Below are positions 1 to 12,600 of a DNA stretch of 64,000 bases, piece after piece (the first letter of the stretch is position 1; each line of letters starts with the position of its first letter). The position numbers and the translations under genes are program-made. The notes below the pieces were generated by a model that had not been told where the DNA came from, did no database searches, and worked only from the letters and a program-made list of their open reading frames with translations. The DNA is taken from contig CM053271.1 in NCBI GenBank assembly GCA_028583415.1, forward strand, positions 85,929,789 through 85,993,788, in the 5' to 3' direction. The DNA is from Protea cynaroides (taxonomy: Eukaryota; Streptophyta; Magnoliopsida; Proteales; Proteaceae).

Positions 1-857
1 CATTTTGGAGTAGAAGCGTGTTTGATAAGTTTGGTTGGATTCCAACTCCCACAGAGTGAACCGGATTCAGAATGGCTCTATAATCCAAAATTTTGGAGTC
101 ATAAATACTTGCTCCAAGCTGTTGGATCAACTTTTTGGGAGAAAGAAAAGAGTCAACTCTCACATGACTCTCACTTGACCACCACCACCGTTGCCACCAT
201 CTACCACCACCCACCACCACCTCCACCACCACCACCACTGACACCCACCACCACCGTCGCTGCCGCTACCACCCACCACCCACTTCCACCATAGCCATCA
301 ACACTACCACCATCACTACCACTGTCATCACCATAACCATCACCACCGCCACCACCCACCACCACCACCGCTGCTGTCACCAACAATACCACCACCACCA
401 CCATTGCCGCCACCGCTGCCGACACCACCACCACCACCAACGTCACCACTGCCATTACCATAACCACCACCACGGCCACCGCTACCACCACCACCACCAC
501 CACCACCACTACCCACTACCACCACCACCCCCACCGCCACCCCCACCATTGTCACCACCACCACCACCACCACTACCGCTACCACCACCACAACCACCGC
601 CACCACCACCCACCACCATTGCCATTACCCACCACCACCACCACCGCCCACCACCCACCACTACCACAACTATTTTTCTAGACTTTGATTGGGGGGATAA
701 TGTGTTATCAAACATGTTTCTAATCCAAAAATGCTCTAGAATTCATTTCAGAATTGAGTTATTAAACAAGTTTCTACTCCAAAATAATCCTGGAGTAGAA
801 TCCAAATTTGAACCAGAATCAAGAATCCAGAAGTAGAAATTTTATCAAACAGGCCCC
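1..857. mobile_element. PIF/Harbinger-related MITE, left end outside the window
   Basis: This non-coding element matches the complete MITE at 35105-35674 along both flanks of a CCA repeat. Shared blocks include the opening CATTTTGGAGTA, the stretch around CCCACAGAGTGAACCGGATT, and the end with GAACCAGAATC, ATCCAGAA and TTTTATCAAAC. It ends CAGGCCCC and is followed by TAA, the 3-bp TWA target typical of PIF/Harbinger elements. The left inverted repeat, about 60 bases by comparison with the other copy, lies outside the window. There is no coding capacity: the glycine- or valine-rich frames are translations of the microsatellite. Membership of the Harbinger family rests on similarity to the ends of the element at 56263-62672. 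Confidence 0.75.
180..665. repeat. CCA/CAC trinucleotide microsatellite inside the MITE
   Basis: Nearly 490 bases are dominated by CCA triplets, interrupted by GCC, GCT and ATC variants. The sister MITE carries only about 105 bases of the same repeat at the equivalent place, so the length difference between the two copies is mostly triplet expansion or contraction. Long open frames here on either strand are low-complexity artefacts. Confidence 0.9.
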
Positions 858-3800
858 TAAGGAATTACCTAGGTATACTGACTACTAGAGACCAAGGTGG
901 TGGATGATTCTGGTAAATGTGCCTTTGGGATATGCCGCCAGCTTATATTTATAGTTTTCAGCTAAGGCTGAGCCGGAGGATCGAAGCGGCAGACCAAGCA
1001 TCTGGCTCAGCATCCAAATGCGCACCTGTCATAATAGAATACTTCCAGAGAGCAAGGCAGAGACTCTGCCTGATGGTGGTACCTTCGGCTTACTCATAAG
1101 CCTAACTAGCCCCTTGTGGTCAATCAGACCATGGGATAACTGGGGGCAACCACTCGGAGGGTCATACCTCCGTTATCGAGCCTCCGGTTATCTACCTCCG
1201 ACTTAACACTTACTGTTACAGGGTGTCACTAACAGACAGTGATGCGGAGGTAGTGCCAGATGGTGTATCCGCCGGCTTTGCCTCTAGTCCAACTCAACCA
1301 ATCTATGCTAAGAATGGGTCTAGCAGAGGATGGGGCCTTGCTAGCCAGACCATACATGGTTAAGGCAATTTCACCTCGAGGAAGAGGTAATGCCCTAGCC
1401 TTCGGCACAGGTCCTCCAGTTGAGTCTGGAAAACCAGACTCAAGCGGGGGACAAGATCTCAAAATGGGGAGCTTTGACTCCCCAACATCATCCACCTTTA
1501 ATGGTGAAAATCACATTCCCACCCTAGATCACCCAAATGGGAGACATTAAGACCCCAATCTATAAGACCCGCACTCCACGAACCCGATCTAAACCTATAT
1601 TTCTTGTCGTGATAGGTCTTCCAATCATAACTGGACCAGATGGGACGAGCGGATGACGAACCACAAGTCCAAGTACGAAATAGACAAAACGAATTTAGGA
1701 ATTTCACATACCGGTCTCATGAACAGTCAACCAGTATATCTGGACGGGCTGACTGTTTAGATTTGGAAACGAATCCCAGTGGGTCCCACCTTCCAAATCT
1801 CAATCCTAGAGACCTTCCTCACGTAGGATGCTCTCCTAAAACCTACTCTACTCTATTTATTGCCTCCTTAAACTCCTTAGATCCCTTTGTCGACTCTAAC
1901 AAACCCTAGAGATGAGAAGGAGATCTAAAGAGGAGAAAGGAGCTGATGAAGGTTGTAGAGGAGACTCCGTTGGAAGAAGAACATCGTAGTTCATAGACCA
2001 ATGGTGAGTGATTTACCTACCTTGCTCTTAGGTTGGATTAATTGTGATCAATACCATGGGAGACTAGGTATTGATCCAAAACCCTATTTCGGCCATAAAT
2101 CTTAGTTCATTCGATGAACCGTAAATAGGAATTCTAAACTAAGGACTTGAATGGGAGATAAAACAAACCCTAATACATTGCTCAGGCCTAAAATGGTTAG
2201 GAGAAACTCTAGAAATCAAGTTGAAGACCGAAGGAAAAAGAATGGTTGATTGGTGAACTTAAGGAGTCTGTCCGGTCGACATACCGGTGGCACATATGTG
2301 AGACCGGTAGTGTGACCTGTACCTCTCGGGAAGATGCCAGATCTGTCCGATCGGACATACTGGTCGCATCATCTGTACAGTGACCTATGACCAGTATGTG
2401 CAACCGGTATGTACAGGATGGGGTGGTTCTTGACCCAATTGGTTTTCGACTAACGTAAACCCTATGGAACTAATTCTAACTGAACCCAAATGGTATGTAG
2501 GACCTTGTGACAGCGAGGTTGGATTCTGTAACGCAGAGAAAGCTTACAATCAAGCATTAAAAAGGGAATCAGACCCAAACCTTAATTAACTAATAACAGT
2601 AAAACGTTGCTAATTACTCTTGCTTCTATGTGTGATGGATGTGCATATTAACATGCCATATTTACTTTCTGTTATTATTGTGTTCATACATACTCGCTAT
2701 GCTAGGATTGTGTTGTTAGGCATGCGATTGTTTTTGTTGGTGTGTGGAATGGGAAGGGCCTAAGGTTTTGGATCATTCTTCACACTAGCACATTTTCGTA
2801 TCGCTACTATCTTAGCATGCTTGGTACAGGAAGGGTATCAAGGGGGAGGACATGGTATTGTGGTATATGGCCTAGCCGCCAGACTCGAGCCCTATCTCTA
2901 TTCCGTAGGGAGCTGTGCTAGGATAGAGTCTTGGATACTATGATGGCATATAGGATTGGTTAGTGACGAACCCACTTGCAAGCCCTTGCCAATAGGGGTG
3001 TAGGTACTGGTGCAGTGTAGGGTATCAAGGGAAGGACATGGTACTGTGGTCTCCAACCTAACCACCAGACTCGAGCCCTATCTCTATACTGGAGTGAGTG
3101 ATGTGGGACGACAACGGTGTGTGATCCATTGGGTGTGCTCACACTCTCGTGCATGGAAGTGTGGAGTGCTACCTATCCTTACCATAGCACTATGCAAGTA
3201 TACCAAACCAAATGTGAAAGTTACTCATGCATTTTGTGTGTTACATAGTCTGATTTTCTTACTCAGTTAAGTTGTGAACTCACCCTTGTGTATGCACCAC
3301 TTTTTTAGATGTGGATGCAAGTTACACTGTGGAAGACTTTGTTGCTACCCCAACATATGTAACCGTTGTTGCTTTGGATGTGCAAGCAGGAGAGGATGCG
3401 CATGACGCTTCATGCGAATGCCCTTTCTGCATGTACCTCTAGGATTCTTTAGTTATTTAATTTTAGTTGGATTTATAAGCAATGTAATAGTATTTATTTA
3501 TGTTTTGGTACTTGAATAATTTGGATATTTTAATTAATTATCAAGAGAGACTTAGTTCATTTATGTTAAGACTTTCGTTGTATTATTATATTCTGATTAT
3601 GGTTAGTGTGCTTTAGTTTGGCTGTTGACACAGTCTAATTGAGATCTTGATGTGAACCATTGGTTTAGTGGCGGTTCACTCACACTTCTGGTTCAATCGA
3701 AATTGGGGTGTAACATAATCAATCCACCATTAATTTTGTTTGGGTGAAAACCTCAACCTTAGGGTTTGGGGTTGGTCTCCATTAATGGAGACCACTAATG

Positions 3801-5528
3801 GTGGAGCTACCACCATCAAGTCTCCATACAATACAAAAGGAGAGGGGGAGATAACCCTAACCTTAATGGAAGCTAAGCAAGCTTGAGCCTTGTGCTTGAG
3901 CTTCAACCTCCTCTCCAACCACCACTCTCCACTCAACAGTCTAAAAAGGAGAACAATGGCTTGGTCCCTTTATTTATAGAAACCCGAGGAAAGAAAGGGT
4001 CCATCTCAAATCAAGCTAGCGGATGGAAGCCAGGTGATGCATCTGCTGGCTCATGCTGACAAGGCTAAATTATAGCCCCATGCTCCCCTCATCAGGCCCC
4101 ATGCTTTGGGTTGCATGCTGGACCCACCCAAGGCCTACTAATATCATTCTATACCACCTAGTACAGGTATTGATGGTTACCTATGATTCGCATACATTCA
4201 TCGGATCCGCGTCGATGACATCAACTGTCCGAGTTGGAAGACCTGGCAGAGGGAAAATCCGGGCCAGTAGGGGATTTCAGGTGCAAGTCTTACAGTATTT
4301 GTCTTCCGCTGAGCTTGTGGCCAACCTATGGAGTAAAGTTGAGTCCAACCTATTTTCCATGTTTCAATTGTGTGTCCTATGAAATGGTAGGTTATGTATG
4401 GAAAATTTAATGTTTTGAGTACAAGTTGATGTAAAAGCATAACCAACCGTATGTTTTATACTATAACACTTAGATGTCATCACATTTGTTATTTGTTACG
4501 TATTAACGTCTTCCGTTGTCAACTATCTTTTTCCTTGTTTCGTTGTAATATTATTTGTTATGGTTAGAATAATGATTGGGGATACACTGCCTAGTGTGGG
4601 TTCCTGGGTGAGCTGAGGTTGCCAATGGGCAACCCCCTTCACACATCCGGTCGTTCCAGAATGGGGTGTAACAGGGATGCTTCTAAATCTTCCTACAAAT
4701 GAATATTTGGTTCTCTCTAACAAACCCAAACAACACAGAAATACAGGTTGAAAGCCAAGAAGCACCATTTCATAATCAATCAAAAGTATAGAACTCATAG
4801 ATAAACAGACAAAATACTAGTCCATCAGACCGACCCCCCTTTCATTAGAAGGACCTTGGGCAGCCAGATTGGCTCTTGAAGCTGTCGACTGAAGTCGGCT
4901 AGTATTTTGGCAAAAAGAATAAACCCCAACATGATCACTAGCAAGAGCCCTACCGTCCTCATTCAGTGAACTGTCTTCCTTTTTCTTCTTTCCCTCCAAT
5001 ATAATTACAAGTTGTAAGCTCAAAACACACTGCATTGGATCCACAATGCAATAAGAGTGGCAGTATGACCTTCAGTTGCTGCAAAGTCTGCAAGAGAACC
5101 AAGCCATATAGAGACAAATTTAACAATTTCAGATTGCTTGTGGTGATTCCACAGCTGCATCCAGAAAGAAACAACCATAGAAACAATTAAATAAAGTATA
5201 AAGAATCCATCAAAACCACACAAAAAAACTAATTACACCGAGGAAGAATTACAAAACGAATAGTAATGATAGCATAGTGAATAGGAAAAGATGATATAAC
5301 AATGTATCATGTAATTAAGTTAGCCAACAAATACATTATGTTCAGGTTGAAGCTCTTCTTGCAGTCTATTAGGCCTGCCTTTTAGTAATAGAGCACCCAA
5401 ACTGTTTTATTATGGAACTCAAGTTGTTTCATATAATCCAGAAATCACTACACATTACATCAAAGAATATCTCAAGTTGTGGCCTTAGACTAAGTTTCAT
5501 CTACTTGAAGAATTCTCTACATTAAGAG
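858..5528. other. Non-coding, repeat-derived region with no recognisable gene
   Basis: No open frame here resembles a known protein. The base composition and promoter-like and terminus-like motifs suggest old LTR-retrotransposon debris. Two stretches end in the same way on the plus strand, GGGGTGTAACA at 3705-3715 and 4663-4673. Read on the minus strand this is TGTTACACCCC, a common start of plant LTRs. A TATA-like CTATAAATAAAGG (minus strand) lies near 3988. No clean target duplication or paired LTR could be defined, so no element is called. Confidence 0.5.
2831..3090. repeat. Imperfect direct duplication, period about 187 bases
   Basis: Two segments, about 2831-2910 and 3018-3090, share the order GGTATCAAGG, GGACATGGTA, TGTGGT, CCAGACTCGAGCCC and TATCTCTAT. 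Spacing inside the copies is preserved, which argues for a direct duplication within an old repeat rather than chance. Confidence 0.6.
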
Positions 5529-5788
5529 TGTTAGAAATATTAATGTAAGGGCCAAACAGGCCCTTACCGAAATCAGCTGGTGCTAGGATCAGCACCAGCT
5601 GATGTCGGCAAGGCCTGGTTGGCCTATTTTAAGTAGATTTTTTTTTTTTTGTGCTCTCTTGTTTCCTTAGTGTGATCTCTATCTTTAAAAACTTCCTTTG
5701 TAACTGGTACAGGTTTTCTCTATAAATACAAGCTTTAGAGGAGTAGAGAGGTATCAATTCTAGGGTTCAGCTCTTTGCTGTCCACTAA

Positions 5789-5822
<34 letters not shown>

Positions 5823-5900
5823 TTTCTTCTTCTTCCAATTCTCTTCTCTATATTTTTCTGGTTTGAGAACTTGCTGGTTACTTCTTTGTGAATCGTTACA
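5529..5900 (+). repeat. 5' LTR of the Copia element
   Basis: It starts TGTTAGAAAT and ends CGTTACA, with a TATA box TATAAATA at 5721-5728 followed by a CT-rich leader (about 5791-5822). The first 75 bases hold two perfect hairpins, 5545-5567 (9-bp stem, loop AAACA) and 5572-5603 (13-bp stem, loop AGGATC). The matching 3' LTR has mutated stems. Confidence 0.95.
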
Positions 5901-5912
5901 TGGTATCAGAGC
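5901..5912 (+). promoter_or_regulatory. Primer-binding site, initiator tRNA-Met type
   Basis: TGGTATCAGAGC immediately follows the 5' LTR and is complementary to the 3' end of plant initiator tRNA-Met, the usual Copia primer for minus-strand DNA synthesis. Confidence 0.95.
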
Positions 5913-6453
5913 ACTAGATCTTGACTATCATTCAAAATTATTGTTTTGATAGGCCCTTGATATTTTTGTCTTCTCCTACTACTTCTTCTTTACTATTACT
6001 AAGATGATCGAGTTTTTTTTTTAAAGTTCATCTATGCTACTAATGTTGGTTGATTAAACTGCTTGATCATCTGTGCTCATGTGTTGAGAATTATAGATTT
6101 TTTTTTTGCTACCCTACTACTACTCCCCCCTTCCATACTTTGAGCGTTTCTTTTTTTTGCCAATCGGTTTGGCTGAACCGATATCACAAATCCTGATCAT
6201 TGTTTGGTGTTAAAAGATATTGGTTATCGAATCATCTAAGCGGAATAACAATCAATAGCTTCGGCGGTAACGATGTTGTTCTTCGAAATTGATTTCTGAC
6301 ACAACCGATTTCTAAGCCATTAATAGTCAGGAGGTTCCTTATCCCACTACCTCCACCAACCTTGTTTTTATCTTGTGCCTTCATTCCTTGGCCATTCGGT
6401 TGGCTGAACCGAGATATTTTATTTTAAATTGTGTTTGATTATTTATGTTCAAG

Positions 6454-7490
6454 ATGACTGAATCCAAGTCTTTAGAGACTCAAATTATTTCTATTAAATT
6501 GAAGGGAGTTTCCAACTACCTACTATGTGCATAGACTATTAAAGCCTACATCCGATGTAAGGATAAAAACTGTTGCTTGAAGAGGCTCCTACAATTGCTG
6601 ACACAGATGACGAGTCAGTTTAGCTTTATGATGCTTGGCAGCATGATAATTCTCTTGTTCAGACTTGGTTATGGAATAGCATTGAACCATCTATCCTGCT
6701 TACTATAATGTTCGATGATACTGCTAAGGCCATTTGGACTGACTTAAAAGAGACCTATGGATAGGATAAGAACGTGTCTTGTATCTAGACCTATATGAAA
6801 GAATGTTTACCTATTCCATTGGTGATAAATCCCTCATTATTATTATAGGGGTTTTAAAGGTCTCATTGAAGAGATTCAAGTTGTGCAACCTCTGACCAAT
6901 GATATTACCAAGCTTAGAGCTCAACAGTCTGAGTTCTATGTTGTCAAATTCCTGGCTAGCCTATCTCCAGAGTATCAGGCTGTGAAGAGTCAGCTCCTTG
7001 CTGGAGAATCCATACCTACCCTGAGTGAGACTTTCTTTCGTCTCCAACATCTTGTACCCCAAACTGACTCTTCTCCTAAAGATACTTTTGCCTTGTTTAC
7101 TGGCCGTGGATGGAGTACTTCCCCAAGAGGCCGTGGTACCACCCGTGGTCGTGGTCGTGGTCGTGGTCGTGGTGGTCTTGGTTTTGGAAGACCACATGTT
7201 GATAAGTCTGCCCGTTTTTGCACTCATTGTCAGAAGCCCAATCACACTGTTGAAACCTGTTGGGAAAAGTTTGGACGTCCAGAATGGGCCGACAATTGGT
7301 TACCACTGCTATCATCTATGATGCATCTCTTGCTGCTGCACCTGTTCCTCCACCCACACCCACAGTTCCCTCTGCATATTATGAGGCCCTACTTCGTAGG
7401 GTTCAACAACTTGAGGCATCTGGCTCCACATCCACTGCTACCTTAACCCATACAGGTAACTCTGCCCTTCTTTCCCATATTTCTCCTTGA
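6454..7490 (+). pseudogene. Copia gag, broken
   Basis: The gag frame starts at ATG 6454 (MTESKSLET) and is interrupted by in-frame stops and shifts before the readable segment 6883-7446. That segment contains the UBN2-type gag core, an arginine/glycine run encoded by tandem CGTGGT (about 7122-7190), and a CCHC zinc knuckle of form C-x2-C-x4-H-x4-C, starting at the CTHC residues near 7219. This protein would have formed the particle and bound RNA. It is not functional as it stands. A related gag fragment lies on the minus strand at 44500-45031. Confidence 0.85.
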
Positions 7491-10275
7491 TTCTAGAGCT
7501 ACCTGCCACATGACTGGTGAGACTTCTACCTTTTCCTCCCTTCATGATACCGCCTTGTTACTATTTACCTCGCTGATGGTTCCTCCACTACTGCCTCTCA
7601 GCATGATGATATATCCCTTACCCCCTCTATGGCCTTACCTTTCATATTACATGTTCCTATCTCCCTTTTAATCTTTTATCTATTAGTCAACTAACCAAGT
7701 CTCTTAATTGTGTGGCTACATTATTCCCTTCTTATTGTACTTTTCAGGATCTCAAGACCAAGGAGATGATTGGTGGAGGACGTGAGCATGCTAGTCTTTA
7801 CTATTTGGAGCCCACTAAATGTTTACCTACTGCTGCAACTGCCTCTACTACTACCCCTCTTCAATGGCACAACCGGCTTGGTCATTTATCTCTATCTAAA
7901 ATGAAAGTACTTATCCCTCATTGCAAGTCTCTCCCCTCTCTATAGTGTGAGGCCTGTGAATTAGGAAAGCATCATTGTACCCCTTTCTCTACTAGTACTT
8001 CTCCTAGGATTTCTATCCCTTTTTCCTTAGTTCATTCTGATATTTAGGGTCCTTCTAAGACTTCCAATAGGTTAGGCCTTGCTTATTTTGTAACCTTTGT
8101 CGATGACTTTTCCAGGATGACCTGGCCTTATTTAATAAAAGATCGTTCTGAATGTCCTTCCATTTTTCGTGGGTTCTATAAAGAAATTTTAAATCAGTTT
8201 GGCGTGTCCATTAAAGTGCTACGTACTGATAATGCTCTTGAGAATGTCCAATCAACTGTTGCTGATTTCTATCTCGAGAATGGTATCATTCATCAGACTA
8301 GTTGTGTTTATACTCCTCAACAGAATGGGATAGCTAAACATAAAAATAGACATCTCTTGGACATTGCCAGATCTCTCTTATTTCATATGAATGTCCCTAG
8401 TTTCCATTGGTGTGATGCGGTTTTAACCGCTTGTTATCTTATAAATTGGATGACGTCTTCTGTCCTTCATAATAGGGTTCCATTTCGACTTCTTTATCCT
8501 GACGCATCCTTGTTTAATGTCTTCCCACATGTCTTTGGTAGTATCTGCTTTATTCATATCATGCATCCAACATTAGGGAAGTTTTCCCTTCTTTCTGTTA
8601 AATGCATTTTTCTTGGTTATTCTCGTATTCAAAAGGGGTATCGTTGTTATGATCCTGCTACTAAACGACATTATGGTAGTCATGATGTTACTTTCTTTAA
8701 GGACAAACCATTTTATTCGGTTTCCGTGCCATCCCCTTCTCCTATTATTTCTTTTGATCCTCCTATTCTTCTACCATCTATCCCCCCCACTGAGACTGCA
8801 TTGCCACCTCCTCATCCCACGCCATCGGACCAGCCCCCCCCCCCCCCCCTTTTGCAAGTTTATATGAAACATCATCCAGTGGCTCCTATTGGTATGGCTC
8901 CATCTGTCTCAACGCCTCCAACTACGTTTCCAGTTCCTGAGGTCTCTGATGATCTCCCTATTGCTCTTCGAAAAGGTACTCGTACTCAGAATCCCACCTT
9001 TTCTTACCCTATTGAACATTTTGTTACAACTGCCCACCTTCCCCCTTGCCACCAAAATTTGGTGCATTCTCTTTCTACTACTGTTGTTCCCTCTTCTTTT
9101 AAACAGGCCTTATCCCATCCTGGTTGGAAAGCAACAATGGATGCTGAGATGGGTGCTCTTCTGGAGAGGAAAACTTGGACATTAGTTGATCTCCCACCAG
9201 ATCACACAGTGGTTCGATGTCGATGGGTGTATACCGTAAAACATAACTCAGATGGTACAGTGATAGACTGAAAGCTAGACTTTTGGCAAAAGGGTTCACT
9301 CAAACTTTTGGGGTTGATTATTTTGAAACTTTTTCTCCTGTGGCTCGTCTAAATTCGGTTCGTGTACTTATTTCTTTGGCCGTCAACCTTGATTGGCATC
9401 TTTATGAGATGGATGTCAAGAATACATTCTTATATGGTGATCTCCACAATGAAGTTTACATGGAGCAACCTCCGGGGTATGTTGCTCCGGGAGGGACCTC
9501 AACTAAGGTGTGCAAGTTACTTAAGGTTATCTATGGCCTTAAACAATCCCCTCGTGCTTAGTTTGACAAATTTAGCACTGTTGTCATAGATTTTGGCTTC
9601 ACAGCATGTTACTCTGATCACTCTATCTTTGTCAGAGTCGTAACTCCACTGTCACCATTATTGCTGTTTATGTTGACGATATTATTATTACAGGAAATGA
9701 CAAGTCCGGTATTGCTGAAATCAAGTCATATTTGAATGCTAAATTTCAGATGAAAGACTTAGGGCTTCTTCATTATTTTTTGGGGATTGAAGTAGTACGT
9801 AACCATAACAGCATAAGTTTTTCTCAACGGAAATATGTACTTGAACTCCTTTCTGAAACTGGCTTACTTGGAACCAAGCTTGTTGATACTCCTATGGACA
9901 CATATAAGAAACTTGAAACGTGTGACATTCCTGAGTTCTCTGATATTTATCAATATAGACGCTTGGTTGGGAAGCTGATCTATCTTACTGTCACTCGGCT
10001 TGACCTCTCCTTTGTTGTTGGAGTGGTGAGCCAATTTATGCAAGCTCCCAAAGTGGCACATTGGGAAGCTATCTATCGTATATTGCGTTATCTGAAGAAA
10101 GCTCCTGGTAATGGTCTTATTTACCATCAACATCGTCACTTGACGTTGTTGGTTATTTTGATACTGATTGGGTAGGAGCTGATGGTGACAAACGTTCCAT
10201 AGTTGTCAAGGCGTCGCCTAAGCGTCCGGGCGCAAAAAAAGGGGCTAGACGGTCACTCGCCTAGTGGCAGTTCGA

Positions 10276-10359
10276 AAGGCGACCGCCCAGGATGTTTGGG
10301 CGACACCTAGGAGTCGCCTTGGGCGCCTTGGACGCCCAGACATCCTGGGCGGTCGCCTT
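10276..10359. repeat. Perfect 20-bp inverted repeat in the hAT subterminal region
   Basis: Bases 10276-10295 (starting AAGGCGACCG) and 10340-10359 (starting ACATCCTGGG) are exact reverse complements, separated by 44 GC-rich bases that are partly self-complementary. Similar GGCG/CGCC blocks occur at the right end (about 15860-15920). Such arrays are typical transposase-binding regions of hAT elements. Confidence 0.85.
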
Positions 10360-10712
10360 GATACACCTTATTATAGTTTTTTGTTAAATTAAATAATTAT
10401 TATATTATTTTAACTATTATTTGATTTTTTTAATAAGATTCTAAAATTAAATTTTACATTGGTTTGGTGTACAATAATATATTGTACACCAATACATGGG
10501 ATCAGGGGCTATATAAGGTAGATTAGTAGATTACAGAATACAGAAGAGAAGAGAAGAGAAGCCAGAGTACTCTTGCGATTGAAGCGTGAAAGAGAAGGGA
10601 AGCTCTTGAAGTCGGAAGTCTGTTCTTCTTCCTATTCCGACGAATATTCGGTTTCCTACTTTACTTTCGGCGGTCGGCATCAGGTATGTTTGCATTATAG
10701 TTTTTATTTTAT

Positions 10713-12230
10713 ATGAATAATTCTTTCTTCTTCTTCTTCTGCAACTTTTTTTTTTATAATTTCGCCTTTTTCTTCTTCTTCTACAACTCTGCAAGTCTTT
10801 TTTTTTCCTTCAAGTCTTTAATCTTTTGTTTCAATTTGTCTCTTTTCTTTTCATCGAGAAATTTATGCGGTTTGCAAACCCTTGCTTTTTTCATAGAGAA
10901 ATCCGTCTCTTCTTCTTCTTCGTCTTCTTCTTCTTCTCTGCTCTCTTCGTCTTCTTCGTCTTCTTCGTCTTCTCTGCTCTCTTATTCTTCTTCGTCTTCT
11001 TCTTCTCTGCTCTCTTCTTCTTCTTCTTCTTCTTCTTCTTCTTCCTCTCTGCTTTGTTCTTCTTCTTCTTCCTCTCTGCGCAACGTTTTTTTTTTTTTTT
11101 TTTTTTTAATATCGTGTCTTTTATGCTCTGTTTTTCTTCCTCTTCTTCTTCTTCCTCTCTGCTCTGTTCTTCTTCTTCCTCCTCTTCTTCTTCTTCTTCT
11201 TCTTCTTCTTCTTCTTCTTCTTCTTCTCTCTGCAACGACTTTTTTTTTCCCTACCTTGCAACGCTTTTTTTTTATCTGTTATTCTGCACTTTTCTTCTTC
11301 TTCTACCTCTCTGTTGAGTCTGCTCTGCAAAGTCTTTTTTTTTTTTTGCAATGTCTTTTTTTTTTTTTGTTCTGCTCCATTCCTCTTCTTCTTCCTCTTC
11401 TCTCGCTCTATTCTTCTTCTTTTACCTCTCTCGCTCTGCAACGTCTGTCTTCTTTTTTTTTTTTTTTTTTTTTTTGCAACATCTTTTTTTCCCCACCGCT
11501 GGTGCTCCATTCTTCTTCTTCTTCTTCTCTACTGTTCTTTTCTTCTTCTTCTTCCTCTCTGCTTTTTTTTTCTCTGTTGGTGCTCCATTCTTCTTATTCT
11601 TCCTCTATACGCTGTTCTTCTTCTTCTTCTTCTACCTCTCTGCTCTGCCTCTGCAACATCTTTTTTTCTTTTTTTCTTTTTTTGCAACGTCTTTTTTTTT
11701 CCTCTGATGGTCTGCTCTATTCTTCTTCTTCTTCTTCCTCCTCTCTGCTCAGCTCTGCTCCGCTCTTCTTCTTCTACCTCTCTGCTCAGCAACATCTTTT
11801 TTTCTTCTTTTTTTTTGTAACGTCTTTTTTTTTCTCTAATGGTCTGCTCTATTCTTCTTCTTCTTCCTCCTCTCTGCTCTGCTCTTCTTCTTCTACCTCT
11901 CTGCTCTGCAACATCTTTTTCTTTTGTTTTTTTTTTTGCAACATTTTTTTTTTTCTCTGATGGTCTGCTCTATTCTTCTTCTTCTTCCTTCTCTCTGCTC
12001 TGCTCTTCTTCTTCTACCTCTCTGCTCTGCAATATCTTTTTTTCTTTCCTTTTTTTTCTCTACTGGTCTGCTCCATTCTTCTTCTTCTTCCTCCTCTCTG
12101 CTCGGTTCTTCTTCTTCTACCTCTCTACTCTGCAACATTTTTTTTTTTTTGCAATGTCTTTTTATTCTCTGCTGGTCTGCTCCATACCTCTCTGCAACAT
12201 CTTTTTTTCTTTTTTTTTTACTGCTCTGCA
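10713..12230. repeat. Pyrimidine-strand minisatellite of about 110-bp units with TTC and T runs
   Basis: About 1.5 kb are almost free of purines on the plus strand. The later part (about 11330-12230) is a degenerate tandem array. Each unit contains a T run, GCAACATC or GCAACGTC, another T run, TCTGATGGTCTGCTC, a TTC run and ACCTCTCTGCTCTGC. The earlier part is simpler TTC/CTCTG repeat. Long open frames on both strands (Phe/Ser/Leu-rich, or Glu/Lys-rich) come from this composition and are not genes. It lies between the hAT promoter side (TATATAAGG at 10511) and the transposase, where a 5' leader or intron would be. Confidence 0.85.
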
Positions 12231-12600
12231 TCAAAGGGAATGCAATTGGTATCACAAGTGGATTCTGATTCACTATTTCAGTAAAAAAAAAGCAAAGTAA
12301 TGATGAATCAAATGCTAATCAGTGTGTTGTATTGTGAATTTGTGATACAAATGACTAGGCATATGTTATATATCAGTAATAATTTTGATTTTTTAACAGT
12401 ACCAACTGCATTATTTGTGGGCTTTTTTTTTTCAAATGTTGATCACAATAGAATGCTTCTTTTCCTAATGCATATTGTAACTGGAACAATACTTTAAGCA
12501 CAATGTTTTTTTTTAATTCTCTGCAATGATTTTTTTTCCTGTCTTTTTTTTTCCTCATGAACCAGGTACTTCAATAGTTTTATTGTTATAGACTTATAGT

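Noticed and set aside
201..836. Glycine-, valine- and proline-rich open frames
   Set aside because: All come from the CCA microsatellite inside the MITE.
3705..4673. A possible LTR bounded by two copies of GGGGTGTAACA
   Set aside because: Both copies are ends of the same polarity, not a start and an end, and no target duplication was found. They are noted only as old LTR-like ends.
10713..11960. A 415-residue open frame and several frames on the opposite strand
   Set aside because: They translate the pyrimidine minisatellite into Phe/Ser/Leu or Glu/Lys runs. No domain or codon bias is seen, and they are repeat artefacts.
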